Below, piece after piece: positions 50,281 through 58,107 of a stretch of DNA of 64,000 nucleotides. Under the pieces are notes generated by a model. The model ran no database searches and was not told the origin of the DNA. It saw only the letters and a list, made by a program, of their open reading frames with translations. Numbering within the stretch: the first letter of the stretch is position 1; the number at the start of each line of letters is the position of its first letter. Made by a program: the position numbers and the translations under genes. Where the stretch lies: assembly GCA_034423015.1 (NCBI GenBank), contig DAOUJG010000069.1:1-64000 (forward strand), in the 5' to 3' direction. The stretch comes from JAGWBJ01 sp034423015. GTDB lineage: Bacteria; Chloroflexota; Dehalococcoidia; Lucifugimonadales; JAGWBF01.

Positions 50281-51756
50281 ATGCTGTCAGCGTTGAGACG
50301 TAGCCGGAACTACAAGTACCTGGCCCTTGGTACCGTCGGGATCGGTATATTCGGGTCGGTGGTGGACCACGGGAGCGTCAACATCGCCCTGCCCACCGTC
50401 GCCGACGACTTTTCGACGGACCTCCCGACGGTCCAGTGGGTCGTCATCGCCTACACCCTCACCATCAGCGCCCTCCTGTTGCCCATGGGCAGGCTGTCCG
50501 ACCTGGTGGGTCGGAAGAGGATATACATGGCCGGAATGGTCGTGTTCGTCGGTGGGGCCGTGCTGGCGGGGTGGTCCTCCAGCCTGCCCCTCCTGATCCT
50601 GGCACGGTTGCTGCAGGGGTGCGGCGCGGGCATGACCCAGGGGACGGGAATGGCCATCATCACGTCCTCCTTCCCGTCGGAGGAGCGTGGGAAGGCCATA
50701 GGGCTGCTGATGACCACGGTGGGCGTCGGGATGATAGCCGGGCCCGCCGTGGGGGGCCTCCTGGTAGACGCCCTGGGCTGGAGGGCCGTTTTCATCGCGG
50801 CGGTCCCCATCGGGCTGACGGGGCTGACCGCGGGCTGGCTGGTCCTGCGGGAGCCGGCGGGGGACCGGGAGAGGCCGGGCCGCTCCCCGGCCTTCGATTG
50901 GCCGGGTGCCGCGCTGTCCACCTCCGCCCTGGTGGCCTTCCTCCTGGGTATGACCAACGGGTACAGGTTCGGCTGGGAGTCTCCCCTGGTGCTGGCGGCC
51001 CTTTTGGCCTTTGTCGCGTTGATGGCCGTATTCGTGCTCTGGGAGCTGAGGACGCCCTCGCCCATGCTGGACCTGAGGCTGTTTAGCCGGCGGAGCTTCT
51101 CGTTGGGAGTGTCGGCCAACTCCCTGGCCTTTCTGGGCGGCTCCGCGGTGCTGGTGCTGATGCCCTTCTACCTCCAGAAGGTGCTGGGGTTCACGCCCGG
51201 GGAGGCGGGGCTGATCACGGTGCCGGGGGCCGTGTGCATGGCGCTGGCGGGACCGATCTCGGGCCGGCTGTCGGACCGGTACGGGACCAGGTGGTTCACC
51301 GTGGGCGGCCTGGCGCTGTCCACCACCGCCCTGTTCCTGTTCTCGCGCCTGACGGACAGCTCGCCGCTGTACTACGTCATGATCGGGATAGTGCTGCAGA
51401 ACACGGGGATGGGCGTCTTCTACTCGCCCAACACCAGCTCGGTGCTGAGCACGGTGGAGCGGTCCCGGTACGGCGTCGTTTCGGCCTTCCTCAACCTGGT
51501 GAGGAACGCCTCCAACCTGACCAGCGTGGTGTTGGGCACGGCCATCGTAACGGCCACCATGGGCTCCCTTGGCTACGAGCCCAGCCTGGACGCCGTGTCC
51601 AACGGCGCCGCCGCTGGTGTCACCACCGCATTCACCGCGGGGCTGCGCAACACCTTCCTGGTGTTGGGGGGCCTTCTGGCCGTCGGGATAGCCCTGTCGT
51701 CCCTGACCAGCGAGAGGCTGCCGGGCCGGGCCGCCGGGGCCCGCTCAGGGGCCTGA
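50281..51756 (+). CDS. MFS transporter, DHA2 (14-span drug:H+ antiporter) family, copy 2
   Basis: This is a 491-residue paralogue of the transporter at 19814, with exactly the same length and the unusual VVDHGSVNIALPTVADDF in place of the LD-x-T-x-VNVALP motif. Motif A is MGRLSDLVGRKRIYMAG, and the GCGAGMTQGTGMAIITSSF segment is also conserved between copies. Fourteen hydrophobic spans are visible. ATG 50281 has only a weak ribosome-binding site. It ends a plus-strand gene row and is convergent with the amidohydrolase block. It is probably an exporter for a product or toxic intermediate. Confidence 0.88.
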   Translation: MLSALRRSRNYKYLALGTVGIGIFGSVVDHGSVNIALPTVADDFSTDLPTVQWVVIAYTLTISALLLPMGRLSDLVGRKRIYMAGMVVFVGGAVLAGWSSSLPLLILARLLQGCGAGMTQGTGMAIITSSFPSEERGKAIGLLMTTVGVGMIAGPAVGGLLVDALGWRAVFIAAVPIGLTGLTAGWLVLREPAGDRERPGRSPAFDWPGAALSTSALVAFLLGMTNGYRFGWESPLVLAALLAFVALMAVFVLWELRTPSPMLDLRLFSRRSFSLGVSANSLAFLGGSAVLVLMPFYLQKVLGFTPGEAGLITVPGAVCMALAGPISGRLSDRYGTRWFTVGGLALSTTALFLFSRLTDSSPLYYVMIGIVLQNTGMGVFYSPNTSSVLSTVERSRYGVVSAFLNLVRNASNLTSVVLGTAIVTATMGSLGYEPSLDAVSNGAAAGVTTAFTAGLRNTFLVLGGLLAVGIALSSLTSERLPGRAAGARSGA

Positions 51757-51792
51757 GCCGCCAGCGGGCGGCCCCGCGGGGGCCTGCCCTAG

Positions 51793-52638
51793 TCAGGAGT
51801 CCAGCCGCAGGGCCTTGCGGGCGTTGTCAAGCAGGACCTTGGGCCGCACCTCGTCGCGCATCTCCAGCTCCGCGAACTCCCTGAGCCACCTCTCGGGGGT
51901 CAGGTATGGATAGTCGGAGCCGAAGAGCACCTTGTCCCTCAGGCGGGTGTTCGCTTCCCGTATGAGAGACTGGGGAATGAACCGCGGCGCCCAACCCGAG
52001 AGGTCGATATAGACGTTGGGCTTGTGCAGGGCCACGGCGATCTGCTCCTCGACCCAGGGCCAGGCCGGGTGCGCCATGATGATGGTCAGGTCCGGGAAGT
52101 CCGCCGCCACGTCGTCGATGCCAGGTATGGGCGCGGCGTACTTGAGCTTGAACCCGCCTCCCCCGGGCATGCCTGCGCCTGCGGCGGCAAACCCCGTGTG
52201 GAACAGGGCCGGAACGCCCAGGTCCGAGCACATCCGGTAGAGGGGGTAGAACCGGGGGTCGTTGGGCATGAATGCCTGGTGGATGGGGTGGAGCTTCAGC
52301 CCGCGGAGACCCAGCTCCGTTACCGCCCGCTCCAGCTCCATGACGGCGGCCTTCCCCTTGTGTGGGTCCACGGTGGCGAAGCCGATGAATTGGCCGGGGT
52401 AGTCGCGGACGATCTCGGCCACGTAGTCGTTGGTGTCCGGCGGCTCCCCCGTGGAGGTCTCCGTGTCCACCGAGAAGATCACTCCCAGGACGTCCAGCGC
52501 CTTGAAGTGGGCCGCCATCGCCGCCGGGTCCTCGGGCGCGCACTTCACCCGGAAGTAGCTGCGCAGGTGGGACTCTATCTCGATCTCTGTCAGTCCCGGC
52601 TGCCTGGGCACGTGGACGTGCATGTCGATGGCTTGCAT
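51793..52638 (-). CDS. ACMSD-type metal-dependent amidohydrolase (Amidohydro_2), 281 residues
   Basis: The metal-binding H-x-H is at the start (IDMHVHVPRQPG). GLKLHPIHQAF near residue 116, FHTGFAAAGAG near residue 148, IIMAHPAWPWVEEQIAVAL near residue 186 and FGSDYPYLTPERWLREF near residue 241 are the usual motifs; the Asp in GSDYP is catalytic. The family decarboxylates or hydrolyses aromatic acids (ACMSD, gamma-resorcylate decarboxylase, 2-pyrone-4,6-dicarboxylate lactonase). It is the last gene of a minus-strand row and lies six bases after the cupin gene, so the two are one transcript. Confidence 0.88.
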   Translation of the reverse strand: MQAIDMHVHVPRQPGLTEIEIESHLRSYFRVKCAPEDPAAMAAHFKALDVLGVIFSVDTETSTGEPPDTNDYVAEIVRDYPGQFIGFATVDPHKGKAAVMELERAVTELGLRGLKLHPIHQAFMPNDPRFYPLYRMCSDLGVPALFHTGFAAAGAGMPGGGGFKLKYAAPIPGIDDVAADFPDLTIIMAHPAWPWVEEQIAVALHKPNVYIDLSGWAPRFIPQSLIREANTRLRDKVLFGSDYPYLTPERWLREFAELEMRDEVRPKVLLDNARKALRLDS

Positions 52639-52644
52639 GGGTCT

Positions 52645-52986
52645 CTACTGGTTGGCCAACGGGATGGTGGCCACGACGCAGGGCTCGTCGCCGTGCACCG
52701 CGGTGGTGTGTCCCTTGCCCGTGGTGTCCTCCACCAGCCGGGCGTCGCCGGGGCCGAAGACGTGCTTGGAGCCGTCGCTCAGCCCGATCTCCAGCCGTCC
52801 CGACAGGATGATGACGAACTGGCGGCGCGGAGCGGGGTGCCAGTCTATGAACCTGCCGGCGGGGTCCTCCCGGAAGGTGATGGTGGTGGTGTCCAGTCCC
52901 GCGGTCCAGTCCGGGGTCTTCGACAGGTCGATGGTCTCGAAGTGGGACTCGCCGTCGCTTCCCGTGTAAAGGCGGTATGTGCCCAT
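52645..52986 (-). CDS. Small cupin protein
   Basis: This is a 113-residue single cupin. IDWHPAPRRQFVIILSGRLE is the first motif and GPGDARLVEDTTGKGHTTAV the second. Metal ligands are only partly conserved (H in DWHPA, Q in RRQ, H in KGH). It sits between two amidohydrolases on the same strand with gaps of 6 and 42 bases, so it is part of their operon. A role as ligand sensor or isomerase for the same pathway is a guess. Confidence 0.82.
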   Translation of the reverse strand: MGTYRLYTGSDGESHFETIDLSKTPDWTAGLDTTTITFREDPAGRFIDWHPAPRRQFVIILSGRLEIGLSDGSKHVFGPGDARLVEDTTGKGHTTAVHGDEPCVVATIPLANQ

Positions 52987-53028
52987 AGAATGCCTCCTCT
53001 GTGTGGTGATTACGTCGTGGTGATTACG

Positions 53029-53931
53029 TCAGGTCAGGCCCAGCAGGCGGGCACTGTTGCCCCCCAGCAGCGCGTCCACGTCCCCGTCGTCGAACCGGTA
53101 GCCGTACTCCTCCCCCAGGGAGGGCAGGCGCCTGAACAGGTCGGTCCACTCCTTCAGGGACATGTAGGAGCGCAGGCCGGGGAAGTCGCTGCCCCACAGG
53201 ATGCGCTCGATGCCGATGGTGTTACGCATGCGGTCTATGGCGAAGAGGAACTCGTCGGGGTACTGCCACCTGGGCTGCCACATGGAAAGCTCCAGGTAGA
53301 CGTTGGGCTTGGACCGGGCCACGCTCAGCGCCTCGGGCCAGTGGTCCTGGCCCGAGTGGGCCAGGACGATGTTCATGTCGGGGAAGTCGGCGGCCACGTC
53401 GTCGAACTGGAAGGGCTCGGTGAACCGGCTGTACAGGGGGGATGGCATGGGCCCGCTGTGGAAGGTGACGGGAAGGCCCCGGGCCTGGCAGATCTCGTAG
53501 AGCGGGTAGGCCACCCGGTCGTGGGGGAAGTATCCCACGGTGGGGTGCATCTTCAGCCCCCGCACGCCGCCCTCGTCCACGGCCCGCTGCAGGGAGTCGG
53601 CGGCCCCCGGACGCCGCGGGTCGATGCCGAAGTAGGCGATGAGCCGGTCCGGGTACCGGCGCATCAGCTCCACGTGGATACGGTTCTCGCCCTCGGCGCT
53701 GAAGATGCCGTCTCCCAGCCTCAGGGCGTAGTCGGCCATGAAGATCACCGAGATGTCGACCCCCGCGTCGTCCATCTCGGCGATGAGCTTCTCGCCCGTC
53801 TCCTCCCAGTCGGGCACCAGGGGCAGGCGCTCGGACTTGGCCATGGGGTTGCCCGCCCTGGCCGCGATGTCGGCCACCCGTGGGAACCGCTCGAAGAGCG
53901 ACCAGAGGTGTCGGTGTATGTCTATGATCAT
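53029..53931 (-). CDS. ACMSD-type amidohydrolase (Amidohydro_2), 300 residues
   Basis: The opening MIIDIHRHLWSLFERFP has the H-x-H site. GLKMHPTVGYFPHDRVAYP is near residue 130, TFHSGPMPSPLYSRF near residue 157, IVLAHSGQDHWPEALSVARS near residue 190 and LWGSDFPGLRSYMSLKEWT near residue 240. It is closely similar to the next gene upstream (54018-54941), with equal spacing of motifs, so these are tandem paralogues. Start ATG 53931 follows GGAGGAAGCC. A much longer frame that runs upstream through 54750 is the out-of-frame image of the neighbour. Confidence 0.88.
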   Translation of the reverse strand: MIIDIHRHLWSLFERFPRVADIAARAGNPMAKSERLPLVPDWEETGEKLIAEMDDAGVDISVIFMADYALRLGDGIFSAEGENRIHVELMRRYPDRLIAYFGIDPRRPGAADSLQRAVDEGGVRGLKMHPTVGYFPHDRVAYPLYEICQARGLPVTFHSGPMPSPLYSRFTEPFQFDDVAADFPDMNIVLAHSGQDHWPEALSVARSKPNVYLELSMWQPRWQYPDEFLFAIDRMRNTIGIERILWGSDFPGLRSYMSLKEWTDLFRRLPSLGEEYGYRFDDGDVDALLGGNSARLLGLT

Positions 53932-54017
53932 GGCTTCCTCCGCAGGGCTCGGTCCGCCCGGGTCCCGGGCTGCCGGAGAGATGGAGCGGGGGTCTACCCC
54001 CGCGCACCCCGGCCGGA

Positions 54018-54941
54018 CTATCTCTGGGGCAGCTTCAGCAGGCGGGCGGCGTTGTCTCCCAGGATGCCGTCCACCTCGTCGGGGGTGAACTTGTGGCCGT
54101 ACTTCTTGCCCAGGGCGGGCAGGTCCCTCCAGACGTTCAGCCAGTTCCCCAGGGGGAAATTGGCGATGCGGGTCATGCCGGGGTGGTCGCTGCCGAACAG
54201 CAGCCTCTCCACTCCCATCACGTCGCGCATCCTGGCCACCGCCCGCACCCACTCGTCCTCGAAGCGGAGGGCCGGCTGCCAGTAGGAGAAGTCCACGTAC
54301 ATGTTGGGCTTCATGCGGGCGACGCTCACCGTCTCCTCCCACAGGTCCTCGCCGGCGTGCCCCAGGATGATGTTCAGGTCCGGGAAGTCGGCGGCCACGT
54401 CGTCGAACTCCATGGGCCGGGCGAAGCGGCCGTAGAAGGGGGCGCGCATGGGGCCGCAGTGGTAGAGCACCGGCACGTCGTACTCCACGCACAGCTCGTA
54501 CAGGGGATAGGCCGACCGGTCGTGGGGGAAGAAGCCCGCGGTTGGGTGGAGCTTCAGCCCCTTGGCGTCGCCGTTCCGCAGGTAGCGCTCGAACATGTCC
54601 GCCGACTCGGGCCTGCGGGGGTCTATGCCGAAGAAGGAGAGGAGGCGGTCCGGGTGACGCCTCATGATCTCCGCCTGGATGCGGTTCTCCCCGTCGACGG
54701 AGAAGATGTTGTCGTTGAGTATGAGCCCGTACTCGGCCAGCACCAGGCACGCCACGTCAATCCCGTCCTCGTCCAGCCAGCGGACCAAGTCCTGCTCCCG
54801 CTTCTCCCAGTCGGGGACCAGGCCGATGTCGAAGCCGGCGATGCGCTCGCCGCCGAGCTCCTCGGTCTTGGCGGAGGCGGCCCTGGTGCTGGGATGCTTC
54901 TCCATGGCGACCCACAGGTGCCAGTGAACGTCTACTATCAC
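54018..54941 (-). CDS. ACMSD-type amidohydrolase (Amidohydro_2), 307 residues
   Basis: MIVDVHWHLWVAMEKHPST carries H-x-H. Further motifs are GLKLHPTAGFFPHDRSAYPL, LYHCGPMRAPFYGRF, IILGHAGEDLWEETVSVARM and LFGSDHPGMTRIANFPLGNW with the catalytic Asp. It is the first gene of the amidohydrolase/cupin operon and has a promoter about 70 bases upstream. Together with the paralogue downstream it probably acts on related ring-derived acids. The HIS in GSDHP differs from GSDFP and GSDYP of the others, which may reflect substrate choice. Confidence 0.88.
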   Translation of the reverse strand: MIVDVHWHLWVAMEKHPSTRAASAKTEELGGERIAGFDIGLVPDWEKREQDLVRWLDEDGIDVACLVLAEYGLILNDNIFSVDGENRIQAEIMRRHPDRLLSFFGIDPRRPESADMFERYLRNGDAKGLKLHPTAGFFPHDRSAYPLYELCVEYDVPVLYHCGPMRAPFYGRFARPMEFDDVAADFPDLNIILGHAGEDLWEETVSVARMKPNMYVDFSYWQPALRFEDEWVRAVARMRDVMGVERLLFGSDHPGMTRIANFPLGNWLNVWRDLPALGKKYGHKFTPDEVDGILGDNAARLLKLPQR

Positions 54942-55009
54942 GAGAACCCTCCTTGACGGTAACGATGGTCACGAGGCGACGGGCGTCGCATATCGAAGGG
55001 GCCTCACTA

Positions 55010-55038
55010 AGGGTACCCACGGCCCCATTCCTTGTCAA
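55010..55038 (-). promoter_or_regulatory. Predicted promoter of the amidohydrolase/cupin operon
   Basis: TTGACA (55033-55038) and TACCCT (55010-55015) have a 17-base spacer on the minus strand. It lies between the aldo/keto reductase stop and the first amidohydrolase. Confidence 0.6.
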
Positions 55039-55079
55039 TCAGGGGGATCGACCGCGCGGGTTGACGCCCAACGAGGCCC

Positions 55080-55901
55080 CTAGAGGCAGCGGCCGGCCTC
55101 GGCGGACACGTACTCCCGCAGTTCGGCGGGCATGATGGGCAGGTTGCCGACGCGGGCGTTCTCGGCGACCCTCTCCGGCCGGGAGGTGGCGGGTATGGCC
55201 ACGGTGACCCGGGGGTCGCCCAGCACCCACCATAGGAGGGCCTGGGCCCAGGTGTCGACCCCGTACTCCTTCAGCGGGGTGATGTCCGGCTCTTTCTTGA
55301 GGCCCCTCACCAGGCTGCCGCTCCCCAGGGGTATCATCACTATGACGCCGATGCCCAGCTCCTCGGCCAGGGGGAGGACGGCCCGCTCGCAGGTCCGCTC
55401 GGTGAGGTTGTAGGGGATCTGTATGGCCCCGATCCTGCCGGACCTCATGATGTCCATGATCTCGTCGTAGGTGGAGGTGAGGTAGTGGGTCACCCCGATG
55501 ACCCCGATCTTGCCCTCGGCCTTGAGCCGCTCCAGCTGGGCAAGCTGGACCTGGGTATCCACCAGGTTGTGTACCTGGAACACGTCTATGTAGTCGGTCC
55601 CCAGCAGCCGGAAGGAGCTGTCGATCTGGGCTTTTCCGGCCTCCTTGCCCCTGATCCAGACCTTGGTGGCCAACTGGAACCGGTCCCTGCGGCCCGCCGT
55701 GGCCAGCCCTATCATGCGCTCGCTCTCGCCGTACATGGGCGACGAGTCGATGAAGTTGGCCCCGCTGGCCAGGCAGCTATCGACCACGCGGGTCCTCGTC
55801 TCCTGCTCCTCGTCGGACGGGGTCCGAAAAAGCTGGAAGGTGGCGGCGGTGCCCAGGCCCACGACGTTGACCGGCAGGCCGCCCAGGCTTCTCTGCTGCA
55901 T
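55080..55901 (-). CDS. Aldo/keto reductase
   Basis: This is a 273-residue NADPH-dependent TIM barrel. The catalytic tetrad is visible: Asp in NFIDSSPMYGESE together with the Tyr (near residues 52-57), Lys in FQLATKVWIRG (near residue 80) and His in FQVHNLVDTQ (near residue 108). The cofactor segment is AIQIPYNLTER. A C-terminal WALLWWVLG-like helix and AIPATSRPERVAENA complete it. It uses an ATG with weak AAGGAGCC upstream. Broad carbonyl reductase activity is expected; no substrate is assigned. Confidence 0.92.
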   Translation of the reverse strand: MQQRSLGGLPVNVVGLGTAATFQLFRTPSDEEQETRTRVVDSCLASGANFIDSSPMYGESERMIGLATAGRRDRFQLATKVWIRGKEAGKAQIDSSFRLLGTDYIDVFQVHNLVDTQVQLAQLERLKAEGKIGVIGVTHYLTSTYDEIMDIMRSGRIGAIQIPYNLTERTCERAVLPLAEELGIGVIVMIPLGSGSLVRGLKKEPDITPLKEYGVDTWAQALLWWVLGDPRVTVAIPATSRPERVAENARVGNLPIMPAELREYVSAEAGRCL

Positions 55902-55945
55902 ACTGCGGGCTCCTTCTGTGGGACTACGCGTCCGTACACGTGGCG

Positions 55946-56215
55946 TCAGTCATGGGTGGCCTTCACCAGCCGGCGCTGTGCGGCGGCGAGGTCATAATAG
56001 GCTTGACGGCGCATCCAGAATTTGGCGTTGCTCCAGCCGATGCGCTCCAGAGCCAAGGCAACGACCGGGGTGATTCCGCTCCTCTCGTTCACCAGCCGCG
56101 AAGCGGTATTGCGGCTGACTCCAAGCCGGGCGGCAAATTCGTTGATGCTCCAGCCTTCGGCCTCCAGACAGTCCCGGAGATTGGCCGCCGGATGTGTGGG
56201 TATTCTGGCGGTCAT
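55946..56215 (-). CDS. higA: HigA-family antitoxin (XRE helix-turn-helix)
   Basis: This 89-residue protein has a HigA-type opening (TARIPTHPAANLRDCLEAEG) and a helix-turn-helix SINEFAARLGVSRNTASRLV. The RSGITPVVALALERIG helix and the WMRRQAYYDLAAAQRRL tail are typical of the HigA addiction-module family. It lies 12 bases after the toxin gene on the same strand, in the toxin-first order of higBA modules. It should bind HigB and repress the common promoter. Confidence 0.93.
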   Translation of the reverse strand: MTARIPTHPAANLRDCLEAEGWSINEFAARLGVSRNTASRLVNERSGITPVVALALERIGWSNAKFWMRRQAYYDLAAAQRRLVKATHD

Positions 56216-56227
56216 CGGCGAGTCCCC

Positions 56228-56500
56228 CTAGTGATAGTCCTCGAGGTCTATGTCCACGGCTTCTCCCCCCTCGAAGCGAAAGGTCAGCCGCCAGTTGGCG
56301 GACACCGGGACATTCCAAGTTCCCCGGCGGTTGCCGGTCAGCTGGTGCAACCGCAGACCGGGCAGGTCCATGTCTGCCGGGTTTTCGGCTGCTTCCAGGG
56401 CGTCCAGCAACCGGTCGATGCGGCTCACGTGGGCCGCGTTCAGACGGCTGGCGTCGTCCCGCTCCCAGAATCGCCGCAATCCAGCATGCCTGAACTGCAT
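56228..56500 (-). CDS. higB: HigB-family toxin (RelE-like mRNA interferase)
   Basis: This 90-residue protein matches HigB toxins, with FRHAGLRRFWERDDASRLN, RIDRLLDALEAAENPADMDL and LHQLTGNRRGTWNVPVSANW. The C-terminal RLTFRFEGGEAVDIDLEDYH strand and Tyr-His end are typical of the ribosome-dependent RelE-like nucleases. It precedes its antitoxin and its start lies only five bases after a -10-like CACAAT. Horizontal mobility of such modules is usual, but no mobile-element trace is seen beside it. Confidence 0.93.
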   Translation of the reverse strand: MQFRHAGLRRFWERDDASRLNAAHVSRIDRLLDALEAAENPADMDLPGLRLHQLTGNRRGTWNVPVSANWRLTFRFEGGEAVDIDLEDYH

Positions 56501-56505
56501 GTCCT

Positions 56506-56534
56506 ATTGTGCCATGTAATGGTGCATGGTGCAA
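56506..56534 (-). promoter_or_regulatory. Predicted promoter/operator of higBA
   Basis: TTGCAC (56529-56534) and CACAAT (56506-56511) are 17 bases apart. The spacer holds a small dyad (CCATGTAATGG) that could be the HigA operator. The -10 to start-codon distance of five bases suggests leaderless translation. Confidence 0.45.
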
Positions 56535-56567
56535 CGGCCCGCCCGTTGATTCGGTGCGGCGAAGGGG

Positions 56568-57041
56568 CTACGAGGACTGAGCGAAGCGGTTGCGGGCCCA
56601 CCCCTCGTCGAAGGGCGTGTTGAACAGCCCCGTGGCCCGTTTGTGCTTGAACATCCACCGCCCGTCCACACGCACGTAGTCCTCGTCGTCGATGCCGGCC
56701 CTCCACATGGCCCGATCGCCCTCGCCGACGGTGCAGGGCATGAACAGGTACCAGCGGGCCGTCGCGGTGTCGCCGTCCACCAGGATCCTGGAGTTGAGGC
56801 TGTAGTGGATGGCGAAGGTGTATATCCCCGAGGCCCTTCGGAAGAACTCCCGGATCGCATCCCGGCCCTCGAACCTGCCCAGCTCGCTGCTCTCCCAAAC
56901 GGCATCCTCGACGAACAGCTCGGCTATCCTGTCGGCGTCGTAGTTGTCGTCGCAGTAGCCAGCGTAGGTCGCCTTCAGGTTGCGGATGGCCTCCACGTCT
57001 TCCAGGGCCCGTACCCGCTTCTCCAACGCCTCCAGGCTCAT
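56568..57041 (-). CDS. SnoaL/NTF2-like protein
   Basis: This 157-residue protein has the cone-shaped alpha+beta fold. ALEDVEAIRNLKATYAGYCD near residue 10, ELFVEDAVWESSELGRFEGR near residue 42, FRRASGIYTFAIHYSLNSRI near residue 67 and 'VRVDGRWMFKHKRATGLFNT' near residue 125 match the SnoaL_4 group. The His in HYSLN occupies a place often used for acid-base chemistry (dehydratase/isomerase). It is last in the row of LLM genes, 109 bases after one, so a shared pathway is possible. Confidence 0.87.
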   Translation of the reverse strand: MSLEALEKRVRALEDVEAIRNLKATYAGYCDDNYDADRIAELFVEDAVWESSELGRFEGRDAIREFFRRASGIYTFAIHYSLNSRILVDGDTATARWYLFMPCTVGEGDRAMWRAGIDDEDYVRVDGRWMFKHKRATGLFNTPFDEGWARNRFAQSS

Positions 57042-57150
57042 GCGCTCACCTCACAGGTCCCTTCCCCTTTGTCTTGCGATAGGGCAAGGGCGGGATGGGG
57101 GCACCGGTCCCAGCCTATCCCTCTCCGGGGAGGATGAGAGGGGCGCCCTT

Positions 57151-58089
57151 CTAGAACTGGGACATGACCTCCCGGGCGAACCGCTCCACCGTGGACAGCA
57201 CCGAGTCCACCGTCTCGTCGTGGAGCTCCGGGATGCTGTAGAAGGTGTCCATCACCAGGTATCCCACGCCCATCTCCTGGAACCGGCCCACTGCCTCCAC
57301 CACCCTGCCGGGGGTGTCCACCAGGGGCCAGACCTCGGGGGCGCCTACCGACGGGGTCGTCGCCTGCATGCGCCCCGGGGGACGGTCGGTTATCTTCATG
57401 GGGTGGCGGACCGCCACCTCCATGGCGGCGGGGTCCCGCCCGGCCCGGGCCGTCAGCTCCCGCAGGCGGGGTATCGACTTGGAGAGGTGGTCGAAGCCGG
57501 GCCTGCTGGGATGCCAGGCGACCCCCTGCTCCGCCGCCCGGCGTAGGGACCGGGCGCTGCCTCCCCCGACCCAGATGGGCGGGTGGGGCTTCTGCACCGG
57601 CTGGGGATAGCAGTTGACGTCCGAGAACGTCCTGAACCGTCCCCTGAAGTCGGGCCGCTCCGCGGTCCAGGCGTGCTTCAGCACCTGGATGGCCTCGTCG
57701 GTGACGGCGCCCCTCTCCTTCCAGTTGGCGCCCAGGGCCCGGAACTCGCCCTCGGTGGAGCCGACTCCCACGCCCAGGATGAGACGGCCCCCGGAGAGCT
57801 GGTCCACGGTGGCCGCCACCTGGGCCAGATGCAACGGCTCCCGCAGGGGCAGGACTATGATGCTGGTGCCCAGGGCCACCCGCTCGGTGACGGCCGCCGC
57901 GTATGCCAGCACGGTGAATGGGTCGTAGTAGCCCTTGCCGAACCGCTCCTCGGCGTCGTAGGGGACTGCGATGTGCTCGCTGACCCACACCGAGTGGTAG
58001 CCCATGGCCTCGGCCTCCAGCGCCACCCGGCGAATGCCCTCGGTGGAGGCCACCTGGCGGTAGTGGGGAAGCATGATGCCGAACTTCAT
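57151..58089 (-). CDS. LLM-class flavin-dependent oxidoreductase (TIGR03619-like, F420/FMN)
   Basis: This 312-residue TIM barrel opens MKFGIMLPHYRQVASTEGI and has 'AMGYHSVWVSEHIAVPYDAE' near residue 30, LGTSIIVLPLREPLHLAQVA near residue 73, GGRLILGVGVGSTEGEFRAL near residue 100 and PHPPIWVGGGSARSLRRAAE near residue 165. The SEHIA/VGVGSTEGEF patterns fit the F420-type subgroup. It lies 18 bases downstream of another LLM gene on the same strand, so both are co-transcribed. Substrate unknown. Confidence 0.9.
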   Translation of the reverse strand: MKFGIMLPHYRQVASTEGIRRVALEAEAMGYHSVWVSEHIAVPYDAEERFGKGYYDPFTVLAYAAAVTERVALGTSIIVLPLREPLHLAQVAATVDQLSGGRLILGVGVGSTEGEFRALGANWKERGAVTDEAIQVLKHAWTAERPDFRGRFRTFSDVNCYPQPVQKPHPPIWVGGGSARSLRRAAEQGVAWHPSRPGFDHLSKSIPRLRELTARAGRDPAAMEVAVRHPMKITDRPPGRMQATTPSVGAPEVWPLVDTPGRVVEAVGRFQEMGVGYLVMDTFYSIPELHDETVDSVLSTVERFAREVMSQF

Positions 58090-58107
58090 GGCGGACCTCC
58101 CGGGGGG

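Noticed and set aside
57055..57140. GC-rich block with CCCTTCCCCTTTG and GGGATGGGGGC words between SnoaL-like and LLM genes
   Set aside because: It is loosely like the DUF559-associated repeat but too diverged to group with it confidently.
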